Shown here: positions 10,745 through 21,846 of the stretch, in pieces
Position numbering within the stretch: the stretch's first letter is position 1
Layout of the letters: each line of letters opens with the position of its first letter
NCBI GenBank assembly: GCA_015680685.1
Contig: MNCI01000563.1
Location: 80,578 to 144,577 of the forward strand
Source: Gnetum montanum
Taxonomy: Eukaryota > Streptophyta > Gnetopsida > Gnetales > Gnetaceae
Length of the DNA stretch: 64,000 nt
Reading direction: 5' to 3'
The notes under the pieces: model-generated
Seen by the model: only the letters and a program-made list of their open reading frames with translations
What the model was told of the DNA's origin: nothing
The model's database searches: none
Translations under genes and position numbers: made by a program

Positions 10745-11400
10745 CTCACACTGTACTCATGCTGCCAGCATGACCTCAGTGTGACCTGATGAAAATGATA
10801 TATTTCACACTAATTTTTGCTCCTTGAAGCTTGTTCTCTAAGTTCAAAAATTGTCCAACTATGTTTGACCTTGAGAGTGATTTGCAAGTCAAAAATTGAG
10901 CTTGGATGTGCTTTGTTGTAAACCACTTTTGGTAGCTCAGGTTGGACTCAAGCTGCCAGTGTGAGCTCAGCATGACCATAGTGTGAGCTACAAAAATTTG
11001 CAATTTTGGACCTAAAATCTATAATTCTAGAGGCTGGGACTTGAATTTGTCAACAATGAACCCTGAGCATGACTTGCATCTTTGAAATCAAACCATTTTG
11101 ACTCAATTTTGAGGCTCTCAGAGTTGGTCACGCTAGACTCATGCTACCAGCGTGACCTTAGCATGAGTGAAAAAATTTGTACAATTTGGCCCAAAATTTG
11201 AACTCCCAAATGCTAATATTTGAAGTGGACAATAATGACCCTTGAGGATGGCTTACACACTTATATTGGACCATCTTTAACTTGATTTTGAAGTCGTTGG
11301 AGTTTCTCACACTGAGGGCAAGCCAGCTTGACAAGCCCAGCATGAGCAGGCCAGCTTGACAAGCCTAATGTGAGAAAGCTAGCTTGACAAGTTGAGTGTG
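10745..11400. repeat. about 185-bp tandem repeat, three to four decayed units
   Basis: Units begin with 'actca(t/a)gct(g/a)ccag(c/t)(a/g)tga' at about 10,757, 10,948 and 11,130, with a degenerate fourth at about 11,311. Each unit continues with similar text in the same order, including 'gtgtgag', 'aaaaattt' and 'ttgattttgaa'. The array ends with three copies of a 'gccagcttgacaagcc' word. It sits directly upstream of the Tat pol. Confidence 0.75.
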
Positions 11401-11639
11401 AGTTCCATGCCTTAGTCAAATTTTTTTATCCCAAAAGCTAAAAATGTTCTAAGTTGTTCTTTTTCCAAATTTTTAGGCTAAAATTAGTGGTGTTTCAGCG
11501 AGCTTACAAGACAATTAAACCCAAAGTCAATAGACTAGGAATCATCCACTGATGGCACTATGGCATCCTTAGAAGCATCCCCAAACTAGCCCAAACATAT
11601 GGTCCAAGCCTTAGATTTAGAGGTTAGGGATGTAACTGA

Positions 11640-12640
11640 GGATGCTCTCATTGAAATTTCTATCACCACATCTAGGGGGAAATAAAGACATTAATACTTA
11701 GCTCTCTCCTAGATTCACAAATGCATAAAGATGTATCCAAGATCCTTCAAGACAACATCGAGGTATTCGCATGGTCCTATAACGACATGTTGGTCTTAGA
11801 TCCAAGACTTATATAGCATAACATTATCTTAGAACTGTGTATGAATGTAGTTAAGAAAAATGCTGGCAAAATTAAACTAGAGATCACACTAGTCATATGT
11901 GATGAAATCACTAAGTTGTATTAGGCTAGTTTCATCTGGACAGTTGATTACTTAGAATGGGTGTCAAACATCGTTGTAGTTTTTAAGAAAATGAGAGGAA
12001 TACGAATCTGTATAGACTTCCAGGATTTGAACAAAGAAATGATCAAAGATGGCCTCCCACTGCTGAGCATTGATCAACTTATTGATACTACAGCTGGTCA
12101 CTCTCTACTATCCTTCATGGACGATTTCTCTGGCTACAATAAAATTTGTATCAACCCAAAGCATCAATTAACAACCACTTTCACGACCCCATGGGGTATC
12201 TTCTATTACACTATGATGCCCTTTGGACTCAAAAATGCTAGAGCAACCTACCAAAGAGCCATGACATACATCTTTAGTGACTACCTCCTAAGAACACTAA
12301 AAGACTATGTGGATGACATAGCGGTCAAATCTAAAGAGGTTGTTGACCATCCCAATGATCTAGATGTAGTCCTCAAAAACTACCATATGCATAACTTACA
12401 CCTCAATCCAAATAAATGTGTCTTCGAGGTAAAAACTGGATGCATGCTAGGGTTTGTAGTATTAGAGGCTAGAATACAAGTGGACCTTAACAAAGTTAAG
12501 GCCATTGTTAATCTAGCACCCCCTACCAACCTTAAATAATTTTTCAAGTTGCAAGGTAGGGTATAGTTCATTAGAAGGTTTATAGCAAACTTGACTGACA
12601 AGTTACACCCCATGCAACACTTACTAAAGAAAGGGGTTAA
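11640..12640 (+). pseudogene. Ty3/gypsy (Tat-lineage) reverse transcriptase
   Basis: Plus-strand translation gives the gypsy RT motifs in order: FAWSYNDM near 11,766, GIRICIDFQDLN near 12,000, LLSFMDDFSGYNKICI near 12,110, TPWGIFYYTMMPFGLKNARA near 12,190-12,245, and the catalytic box YVDD (12,306-12,317). The thumb region with TGCMLGFVV and VKAIVNLAPP follows. The central 192 residues (11,961-12,539) are open; stops occur before and after. RT copies element RNA into DNA. The FAWSY start and the domain order RT, RNase H, second RNase H, integrase place it in the Tat branch. The protease and gag that should precede it are not readable. Confidence 0.9.
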
Positions 12641-13000
12641 CTTTGAATTGACAACACAATGCCAGCAGGCCTTCGATGACCTAAAGAAAGAGCATTTACA
12701 CCTCTCAACTATTTATCCACTATAGAGGAATAAGCCTTTCTACATCTACCTTGTCATCTTAGACATGTCTATCGCAACATTGTTATGTTAGAGAAAAGAT
12801 GACAGCTCTAAGATTCTAGTTTATTACCTGATTCATGCATTAATAGCATAGGAGGCTAAGTACAATTAGGTGGAAAGAAATTGCCTCACCCTAGTGTTTG
12901 CATTGAAAAAGTGGAGGCATTATCTATTCCGTAGCAAGGTTAACATTATATGAAAAAGCAATGTACTCTAGGCTATCACGAACAATCTATATGAAAGTAG
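12641..13000 (+). pseudogene. gypsy-type RNase H domain
   Basis: Downstream of RT, QCQQAFDDLKKEHLHLSTIY is followed by NKPFYIYLVILDMSIATLL, then by YLIHALIA and VERNCLTLVFALKKWRHYLF. These correspond to the beta strands and active-site helix of the RNase H normally fused to gypsy RT. Four or more stops interrupt it. Its role would be to degrade template RNA. Confidence 0.8.
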
Positions 13001-13179
13001 TAGGATAGCCCGGTGGAAAGCTATAACCGTGGATTCTATTTACATTATGTAATCCAATCATCGACGAAAGAACAAGCCATAGCTATGCAACTCATGACCT
13101 TACCTATCGACAATCAGACAACCATAGAACCCAAATTCCTTGATGAGCATGTTAACACAATCAACTCTGTCCCATTACA

Positions 13180-13565
13180 TTTTGAGGCCACTTTGCATTT
13201 TGACGGCACCTCGACTACATGAGGTGGTAGTGCAGCTATTGTCATTACGTTCCCCTCTGGGGACATTCAACCATTTGCTTATCATTTCACATTCCTTTAT
13301 ACAAATAATATGGTAGAGCACAAAGGATCCCTTAGGGGTCTCTTAGAAGCCCAAGAGCTAAAAATTCAACACCTGGCAATTCGAGGTGATTCACAACTCG
13401 TTGTCAATCAAATCATTGAGGTCTATGCCTGCAAGGCTACTCATCTGCAACCCTATTGCGACCTAGCCAAAATTTTTCTCAAATAGTTTGCCATAATAGA
13501 TGTCCAACACATGCCACGCAATGAGAACACCATAGCTGATTCCTTAGCCATGCTAGCATTAAATG
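13180..13565 (+). pseudogene. second, archaeal/plant-type RNase H (aRNase H)
   Basis: Between the gypsy RNase H and the integrase lies another RNase H-like block: ATLHFDGTSTT (first catalytic Asp), then NMVEHKGSLRGLLEAQEL (Glu position), AIRGDSQLVVNQIIEVYA (second Asp), and DVQHMPRNENTIADSLAMLA (last Asp). This is the sequence style of the extra RNase H acquired by Tat-lineage elements, not of the ordinary gypsy domain. Stops and a frame change break it. It is the clearest lineage marker in this part of the window. Confidence 0.85.
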
Positions 13566-14914
13566 TGTTGCCACACTTGTTCACAACTTTGCCCGCTTCG
13601 ATAATTAAGTGTATGGAGCCTATCGATCAAGCAGTGCACGTCACCTCTCTAAGCGCTGCCAATACCCAAGAGTGGTATGCCAACATTAAAGCCTATCTTC
13701 AACATGGTGAACACCCACATGATTTGACATCTACCCAAAGAGATGCAATTCAAAAGTGTGCTCAGCAATATGTACTTATGGGAGATAACGCCTTATGCAA
13801 ACGCTCCTTTGATGGGATATTGCTAACATGCGTAAATGAGGAACAAGCGCAAAAGATCATTAATGAGGTCCATGAAGGACTATGTGGAGGACACATAGCC
13901 CCTAAGGCCATGGTAGTAAAAATTAGATGCCTAGGGTATTACTGGCCTCACATGGAACGAGATTGCCTTACCAAAGTTAAGACTTGTGACACGTGCCAAT
14001 GATATACAAATCTTATACATGTTTCACCTACTAAGTTGCACCCTACACAAATCACATGGTCATTCTAACAATGGGGACTAGACATTATGGGACCTATCAC
14101 ACCTAAGTATTCTATAGGGCATAGCTTCATCATCACTGCCACTAAGTACTTTACAAAGTGGGTAGAGGCCATTCCCCTTAGGAAGACTACATCTCAGTAG
14201 GTTTTCCACTTTATATTGGATAACATAGTGATACGGTTTGGGCTTCCCATGACTATTGTGATGGACAACGGGCCACAGTTTAGTAGTGTGGAAACCAAAA
14301 CCTTCTATAGCAACCTTGGCATTAAGCAATCATTTTTCTCATCATACTACCCACAAGCAAACAGACAGGAAAATTCTATGAACAAAGAAATCATCAACTT
14401 GCTTAATAAGATGCTTAGCAATAGCAAGATTTGATGGCACAAGCAAATACTCTATGTGCTATGGGCTTATAGAACGACATGTAGAATGACAACAAGTAAA
14501 ACTCCTTATAACCTTGTTTACGGATCTGAAGCGGTGTTACCTCTTGAGCTGCAGGTATCGTCACTTCGAATGATCTTATCAAACATCATGAACAAAGCCT
14601 AGAACAACGATTCAAGGATCATCAAGCTTGACTCCATAGAGGAGGAGCACGCATAAACATGTGGCCGCATTGAGTGATATCAAGACAGGCAATAGCAAAA
14701 GCATCATGCAAACCCATATCAACGACTGATAAAAAAGAGGGACCTCATTATCAAGGCTGTTCGTGAACATGTGAACAAGTTCTTAGCAAATTGGAAAGGT
14801 CCATTCATATTCACAAAAGCCTACAGGAACAGAGCCTTCAAACTAGAAGACATGAATGGCAAAGAGTTTACAAATCCTATGAATCACTTGTATCTTAAGC
14901 CATACTATATCTGA
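13566..14914 (+). pseudogene. Tat-lineage integrase
   Basis: The N-terminal zinc-binding region is readable as VHEGLCGGHIAPKAM to VKTCDTCQ near 13,868-14,001. The catalytic core has LDIMGP (Asp 1, near 14,080), IVMDNGPQFSS (Asp 2, near 14,262) and YYPQANRQENSMNKE (Glu, near 14,370), so all three DDE residues survive. After TPYNLVYGSEAVLPLEL the C-terminal part with LANWKGPFIFTKAY ends at a TGA (14,912-14,914). At least seven stops make it inactive. Integrase inserts the DNA copy into the genome. Confidence 0.88.
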
Positions 14915-14919
14915 TGCAT

Positions 14920-15320
14920 GAGCAAAGTAAGCAGATAGTCTGCTATGACTATAGGCTAACATAGATAGTCTTCTATGACTATAAAATGGCACAGACCATC
15001 CCCCATGACGTAAAATTGGCAAAGCACATCCGTCATGATGTTAAACTAGCACAAACGGTCTTCTACAACCTTAAACTAGCCCATCCACCATCCACTACGA
15101 TGATAAACTAGCATAGTGGTCTGCTGGAACCCTAAACCAGCATAGTGGTCTATTGGGACCTTAAACTAGTACAGCGGTCTGCTAGGATCTTAAACTAGCA
15201 CAACAATCTACTGGGACCTTAAACCAGCACAGTGGTCTACTGGGACCTTAAACTAGCACAGCGGTCTACTGGGACCTTAAACCAGTACATCTGATGGTCT
15301 ACCAGGACCTTAAACTGGGT
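14920..15320. repeat. 29-30 bp tandem repeat immediately after the Tat pol
   Basis: About thirteen head-to-tail units of the type agcacagtggtctactggga + ccttaaacc follow the integrase stop. The last seven or so are quite uniform; the first ones have decayed. The core matches the 54-bp array at 9,300-9,560. Tandem arrays between pol and the 3' LTR are a known feature of Tat/Ogre-type elements and can seed satellites. Confidence 0.88.
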
Positions 15321-16850
15321 TCACATCACAACATCCTCAGCGTGCATCCATGACCCTACAAGTAAGCGAGCATGCACAGTGCCAACACGAGGTGGGACGT
15401 TGCAGTTCTAGAATGTAGTTCATGATGCCAAGAAAATACTCTCTAGAATATATGCAATGCCACTACCCATAGCATCTTTCTGATCCTCTAGAGATGTTGT
15501 CTGACATCTTGCTAACCTTCTAGAGCTACTGCTACCATGGCCCATTACCCTGGTAGTAGCTTCCATTGTTAGCACCTGCCGTTGGAGCCCCAGCACTATT
15601 GTGGCCTAGCCACAAAGCTACTACGCTCTAGCCCTCATAATCACCTGAGTCCAAAAGACGTTCAGCTATTAGACATCTCACCTTATAGCTGAACTGCATG
15701 ATGTTTTCCTTGGTTGAGGACTCCTAATCACTTGCATCATCGCAACTCCTAGCCCCCTCAGTGTTGACCTCTTCAGCCTGCTGCTACTAGAGCCACTGCT
15801 GGCCTTCCTACTTTAAGCATTGCTTACCTCAACAATAGTGCTTATATCTTCAGTGATTTCTGAAGTAAGTAACACCTTTTCCCAATCATGTTTCATGGTT
15901 ACATTGCTTTGTTCTTCTTTCTATTGCGCTTGCAGGGTACGAGCCGAGACGGCGTCAGTCAAAGATGCGTTTCGCCAGGAGAATAGGGCACCACATTGTT
16001 TTGAGGTGACCACTCTAAATAGCTTAGCTACTTGGGAGTGCACATCCTACCCCTCCCCTTTAACCTTCATCATCTCGTTTCTTAGACCCACGCCTTTTTT
16101 CACCTCTTTTACAAGCTTTCTCGACACATGTAAATCCCTCCCATATGCTCAACCACAAAGTCCATGATGCGCGTAACGCAACTTGCCGCATGGGAAGTGT
16201 CTGTAGATAAGTTAAAGCCCCACACAGATGTAATGCAACTCATCCCAAGGAGAAAACACCTGTCCTATAATAACAAGGTTGCTGGAAAATGAATATGGCT
16301 AAACAACAAAAGAAAAAGTGCCAAAGCATTAAAAAGAAAAAAGAGGAAGCATGTGCCCAAAAAAAGTGGCACACCAACTATTTTACAATGACCCTCTCCA
16401 TTCTAATGAGAGTTTAGAAGCTAGTAAAAGAAAATATTTCCAAGTGGGACAACTCCCTCACAAGCACTCCAATGAGGAACCCTACTAAGTTCCATCTTTA
16501 CCCCTTTCCTAGACCTGTCCCCTCAAGTCTATCCTTTTCCCTTTCCCCTACACAAATATCCTGCTACTCCCAAGCACAGCAAAGTGACTTCTAAGCAACC
16601 ACCAGAGAGTAATTTTTGTGACTTTTCCTTTGTGGTGTTTCATATTCTTTATCAATGTCTATTGGGTAGATCCTCCAAACGTCGACAAAGAGGGGCCAGT
16701 GAAACACCATAAAATTTCGAGACCCTCTTGCTTCACCAAGGTCCTGGAATTTAGGCAAGGACTTCCACAAGTGTAGCGTCATGATGGTTTGGTAGGAAAA
16801 TGTAGGCACTAAAGTTAGATTATTCAATCCATCAAGTTTTCTATCTCTAG
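15321..16850 (-). pseudogene. antisense coding-like exons downstream of the Tat pol
   Basis: Minus-strand reading gives coding-like blocks. At 16,827-16,591 it reads IMTLHLWKSLPKFQDLGEAR and VFHWPLFVDVWRIYPIDIDK. At about 16,170-15,828 it reads SRKLVKEVKKGVGLRNEMMK, AKLFRVVTSKQCGALFSWRN and ITEDISTIVE, ending at a canonical donor (gag|gtaagc, 15,828/15,827). At about 15,777-15,450, after an acceptor-like cagcag, it reads EEVNTEGARSCDDASD and YKVRCLIAERLLDSGDYE. The short intron between the last two blocks is about 50 bp. This could be the 5' half of the antisense gene seen at 4.2-9.2 kb, split by the pol segment, or a second one. Its function is not recognised. Confidence 0.42.
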
Positions 16851-16989
16851 AGCTAACAAGCTCGATAGACTCTGCGATCTACCTGCCTGGACAATTCGCT
16901 CGGCTGATAGTCTACTCAGAAACTATGCTAGGAGTTGTCGAGAGTGTCTGGATGAGCAAAATAGTTTAGCAAGTTTTCTAGTGGGAAAT

Positions 16990-17480
16990 TCTACCATGCT
17001 ACGCTACGCTGTGTAGCATAGCAAGCCTTTGAAAAATCAATCAAGCATTCGAATTACAAGCTTTGGCAAGATGTTCACACAAGGCAAAGTCAGAATTTTC
17101 CCAACACAAGGTGCTATGCTACATAGCATAGCACAACATAGCAAGGGTGAAACATGCAAAGATTCTTTGCTAAGCCATTTTGGCAAAAGGACTGCATCTA
17201 ATAGCATTTTGGCTTCTAAACCTACCCTGTCTCAGTTAGCCCTTGAACCACAAGCAAAGTTTTCTTGTGAAATGCCACAATTTTGATAGAAATGAAAGTT
17301 ACATTGGCTGCTATGCTATGCTACACTACATAGCATAGCATTGTGTAGCAAAGATGCAAATCAATAAAATGTTGCAAAAATTAACCCGACGTACGCCAAG
17401 GCTTTCAGCAAATGGTGCTGACTCGAATGCAAGTTTCCTGTTCAAACCAATGGCTATGCTACGTCAATGTGCTAGATAGC
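16990..17480. repeat. CATAGC palindromes near the 3' end of the Tat region
   Basis: There are four clusters, at about 17,000, 17,113, 17,312 and 17,455. The second contains a near-perfect hairpin, GCTATGCTA-CA-TAGCATAGC (nine-base arms, two-base loop). The third contains TGCTATGCTA and TAGCATAGCA arms around 12 bases. The words are the same as those at 5.9-9.3 kb. Confidence 0.85.
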
Positions 17481-18624
17481 GTAAGTGATGCAAATTTGAC
17501 AGAGGCATCAGGACACCTTCAACTAGCTCTATAGCTTGTTAGCAATAACTAATATCACCATGATCAGTGACTTTGTTCCACTTTGGCCTACCCCTTAGTC
17601 CATCCCCCAAAATTTGTCGCTACGCTTGATCCTGTTCATAAGGATAGGGAAGACATAGTCCTAGGGTGGAGACTCCATTTCTTCTTACATTGTTAGCACA
17701 CTCAATTCCAGTATATGCAGTTTCAATAACATGGTTACAACGTAGCAAAGTTCGCAACCGACACAGCACACCTACATGGTACCGTCATGATTTGCATATT
17801 GTGGGGTCCAGGACACATGGCACCTAAATAGTATTTTTCTCCTGATCCTAGCCCTATAAATACCCTGGAAAACAACGCTTAAAGGGTTGGTTTTTCTTGT
17901 GGGAATTTTTCATCCAAAGAGTTGGCACTTTTGCATTAACAAGAGTGGTTGGCTTATTGGCTTTTTACATTAGCTAGTTGGCTAGTTGATTGGCTTTTGG
18001 CATAGTTGGCTTTTAAGTTCACACTCAAGAGCATAGTTGGCATGTTTTGAGCATTCTGGTTATCTCTGAGATTTCTGTACCTCCCAGTGTTGTACAACCG
18101 ATTATGCCCATCTCAACAAAGTAAAGCCGCGATCTTGAGGCAGCGCACTCTCTCACTCTAGTTTGCATTACATTTTTGTTTATTATCATCATATTTTGCA
18201 TCATTTTCATCCCATTGCATTTTATAATCATCATATTACGTTACAAGCATTGTTTCTAAAGTAAACATCTACGAAAGGTTAAGTCACACCTATTAATTCC
18301 CTATTTGATCAACAAGACCATTCAGGGCACCCTGAATCTGTTTTTTCCAGCACAGCCCTCGCATAGATCCAAGGTTAAACTATTTCACCCGGTAACCTCT
18401 CAGTGTTCTAGCCACCAACATTTTCGGTCGCTGCACACATCATATGCCTCATTATGAGTTAAATTATGCACATCAATTTAACTAGATGATGTGGGGAAAT
18501 AATGATCATGAACTTAAACCAATTACTAGCATAACTACATTGCCTTGTCCATGGAATTTGACCGGGTTGCACATGAACACTCGTATCTCATATGGTTGGG
18601 TGTTGGATTATTCCACCACTCATC
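17481..18624 (+). repeat. LTR-like sequence (probable 3' or solo LTR)
   Basis: A TATA box (ccctataaatac) lies at about 17,861. The last 190 bp (18,440-18,624) follow, in the same order, the words that end the six other LTRs in this window: 'ggaatttgac', a 'gcacatgaacactcgtatctcatatggttgggtgt' type segment, and a terminal 'ctcatca'. The distance from TATA to the end (about 760 bp) is like that of the Athila-like LTRs. No GATATC array precedes this TATA box and no primer-binding site follows the end, so it is a 3' or solo LTR. It could end the Tat element; the left boundary is not fixed. Confidence 0.55.
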
Positions 18625-18739
18625 ACCATGCATGAAGAAGTTCATTTTTATTTCTTAATCCATTTCATGTAACACATAGTTATGTTTATGGCCTCAATCC
18701 AACCCATGATACATAGTTTGATCTCCATACATTATCTTC

Positions 18740-19320
18740 AAGCTGGATCCATCATTAAACTCATCAAATCCTTCATAGATTTGTAGCTACAACTTGTAAT
18801 TTTCATTTCTATTAAAACCATGATCAAAACATGACTCATGGTCTCCAAAAAGGTTTTGACCATGACTTGTTTTCCAATTTTGGTATTTAAAAATAGAAAA
18901 TGCCTCTATTTTGGGCCACCATGATCTTACCAAAATTTGTGGTATTACAACTTATGGTAATATAAATTTTCATTCAAGATTAAAGGGAAATAGAATAAAA
19001 AATTTAGAAATTACCACAATCTAATCATGACTTGTGGTCAAGTAACCAAGAGCTTACCATGACTAATGGTCCTGTCAATTTCAAGCTAGAGGTTGAGGAC
19101 AACAAGAAAGTGACTTTACTAGCCACCATGACATAGCCATAACCCATGGTTAAGCCATCATGATGCCACCATGATTAATAATGAAAAAATCATGAGCTAG
19201 CCACCACTTGTGGTATTTGTTCTTAGCCTCAATACAGACCATAATCCAACCCTAATTCATGGTCAAGCATAATGATCTATGCTTTATGAATCACAAGCCA
19301 ATTCTCGAAGCTTGTGTTAT
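18740..19320. repeat. cluster of ACCATGACTTGTGGT-like motifs
   Basis: About twelve variants of ACCATGACTTGTGGT or its halves (accatgat, catgacttgtggt, accatgactaatggt, ccataacccatggtt) occur in 580 bp. The motif is the reverse complement of that at 1,915-2,345. There are no coding signs. Confidence 0.6.
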
Positions 19321-20245
19321 GCTAACTCTACGATTGTTAGCATAACTGATGCTTTAGACTTTATGATTAGCTGCTATGTATTCCCAAACTCTGTGTTGTG
19401 ATAACTCTAACATAGGTAATAATGACTTTTGCTATCTTATGATCATTATAATTACAATTGTCATTTACTGGGCCTTCAGTCATTGACTTTCATCAAGTTC
19501 CTTAACCTTCTAGTACTGGGCAAGCATCAACCCCCATACATGATCTTAAAACATTGGAGAGACTTGTATTTTTAATAAATAATCATCTAGGCCTAGTCAC
19601 TATGACCTCCTCTCCTTTGTGAGGAGGCATCCTTTCTTCTGAAGTTATAGGACTATTTTGTCAAGCTTCATAGAAATAGTTGTCTTTAACCAATGTTTTA
19701 GATATTTCATAGCTTTTGTAGATTACTTAGTTTCATTCATCTTTAGTGTAAGAGTGCTCAATGAGTAAGCTATTATGAACTCTTTCAAGGGTGACTGGTT
19801 CTAGGCAAACCTCTTGTTTATCTTCATACTTATATATCCTTCACCACTGAGCTACCATTTAAAAGCCTTATCTAGTAATCTAAGTTGTTTCCCTCTTGAT
19901 GATGAAGCTTGTCATCCATTATCTCACTAGTTAATCCTTACCCCTATTTTGAGTAATATCTAGTATTCATAGTTTGTCTCAAGTTTGTACAACCTACACA
20001 ACCTATGTCAAAATAGTGCTTTACCCCTAGATAGTCTAGTCAACTATTGTGCCTTAATGCATATTGGGAAGAACCAACTAGCTCTAGGGTCAAATGAAAT
20101 TTCACCTCTAACGACAAATTATCTGTTGATTTTGCAACATTAGTCAATTCATATTTATATTTGGTTTCATCTAATTTTCATCCTAATCATGAACAGGTCA
20201 CCCAAGTTCAAGTTCATATGCATTGATAATTACCCTATGAAGACT
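19321..20245. other. no gene recognised
   Basis: AT-rich sequence without recognisable motifs. It borders the left edge of the plastid-derived insert; I could not align it to earlier parts of rpoB. Confidence 0.4.
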
Positions 20246-20246
20246 C

Positions 20247-21846
20247 ACACTTGCTATGGATTTAGTGGTTTAGAAGTTCAAGTAATGTTAGATTCAAGAG
20301 ATTTAGTGATAAGTATGTAAGAGGGAAGGATTCAATATAGTGATGCTACAACTATTTCTATTTCAAAAGAAAAGAAGACACAAATCAAATTGTAAATATA
20401 TTAACATTATAAAAGTAATTCTTTGATCCATAAGAAAAACTCATGTTAGTCAAGGAAAAAGTATAAAAAGATTATAGATTCTAGCTAATAACACAACCAT
20501 GCCACGTAGAGAAATTTTCATGGAAAAAATATTTTAATATCTTATATGCCTTGGTAAGGATACAACTTTTAAGACACAATACCCATTAGTGAATGTCTAA
20601 TATATATAAAGATAGTTTTATTTCTTTTCATATCATCATATATAAGACTATAAATTTCATAGTAGAGTATAAGAAAATGACAAGAGAAATACTCTAATTA
20701 GCAATCTATTCACTTCATCATCCGGAGAAAAATGGTCTTGTTAAAGTAGGCTTGTGAGTTAACAGAATGATGTTTTAGTAGGTAAATTGAAATCCCTCTC
20801 CCAATAGAATTTCTTCCATTTCTAGAGTTAAGATAATTAAAAGATCTTTTTTATACTTCTATAAAATAAATTTATCTAAGAGTAAATAGAAAAGGTTAAG
20901 TTATTTATATAAATTAGTCCAAATTTCAAGCATTTTATGAAGAAAATTTAAAATAAATGCCATCAAGATGATGATACAAAGGGTATTTATGATAAAGTAG
21001 AGGATGTTTTGAAAAAACTATATCAACTAAATAATTATAATTTATCTTGTGATTCACAAAAATTCAATGTATATCTTTTAGAAAAATGCAAAATGCAGGT
21101 AAATGATAACGTAGCAAGGAGGCATGAAAATATGGGGATTCTTTCCATTTTATTATTTAAGCAAGATATGACCTTTTTACAAAATGAGATTCCTCTCAAT
21201 ATGGAATTGAATCCTTTGGGCATACACTCTCGAATGAATATAGGACAAATTTTTGGATGTTTGCTAAGTTTACTGAAGATCCTAATGAACAAACATTATA
21301 GAATATGACTATTCCATGAAAGATATAAGCAAGAAGCTTCAAGAAAACTAGTTTTTTTTTTTTTTGAACTTTATAAAGCTAGTGAAAAAATAGATAATCA
21401 ATGAGCTTTTGAACTTGAGCGTCTCTAAAAAACATAAATATTTAACAAAAAATGGATAAATTTTAAAAAAACCTATAATAACATGAAATGATTATATTAT
21501 TAAATTAATTTATGAAGTTGGTGATAAAATGCATGCATGTTCAACTAGAAATTATTGATGAATTCCACAATGACCCATTCAAGAAACATCTAGAGGAGGG
21601 ATCAACAACTAGGAGAAATGGGAACTTGGGCCTTAGAAAATTTTCGTTATGCCTATGTTCTATGGGTGATGTTTATTATTAAAGATAATCATATGAAGGC
21701 TTGTAAGAAGGTACTTAATTCCATTTTGAACAGATTTTGTTCAAATACTTATTAAAGAATTAAATTCCTTAGGTTTGGAATTAAATTGTACTATTATATT
21801 TGGAAAATAATTTAATGTAGATAGAAGCAAAGTTCTGTATGATTGA
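20247..21846 (+). pseudogene. rpoB: plastid rpoB fragment in the nucleus (NUPT), C-terminal half
   Basis: Plus-strand frames read as the C-terminal half of the plastid RNA polymerase beta subunit. In order they give GLEVQVMLDSRDLVISM, ISYMPW near 20,540 (the family's VAYMPWEGYNSEDA region), ARRHENMGILSILLFKQDM, NPLGIHSRMNIGQIFGCLL (NPLGVPSRMNVGQ in the family), MNKHYRI, then RYKQEASRKLVF, LGEMGTWALENF (GEMEVWALEGFG in the family) and LIKELNSLGLELN. There are many stops and frameshifts, and no promoter is visible. A living chloroplast would keep this gene intact, so it is an old nuclear copy. The left edge near 20,247 falls mid-gene. Confidence 0.9.

Noticed and set aside
14920-15320. CRISPR array
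   Set aside because: Units are head-to-tail without unique spacers of constant size, and the context is a plant retrotransposon.
21035-21292. Minus-strand frame of 85 codons
   Set aside because: It is the complement of the best-preserved rpoB block on the plus strand.
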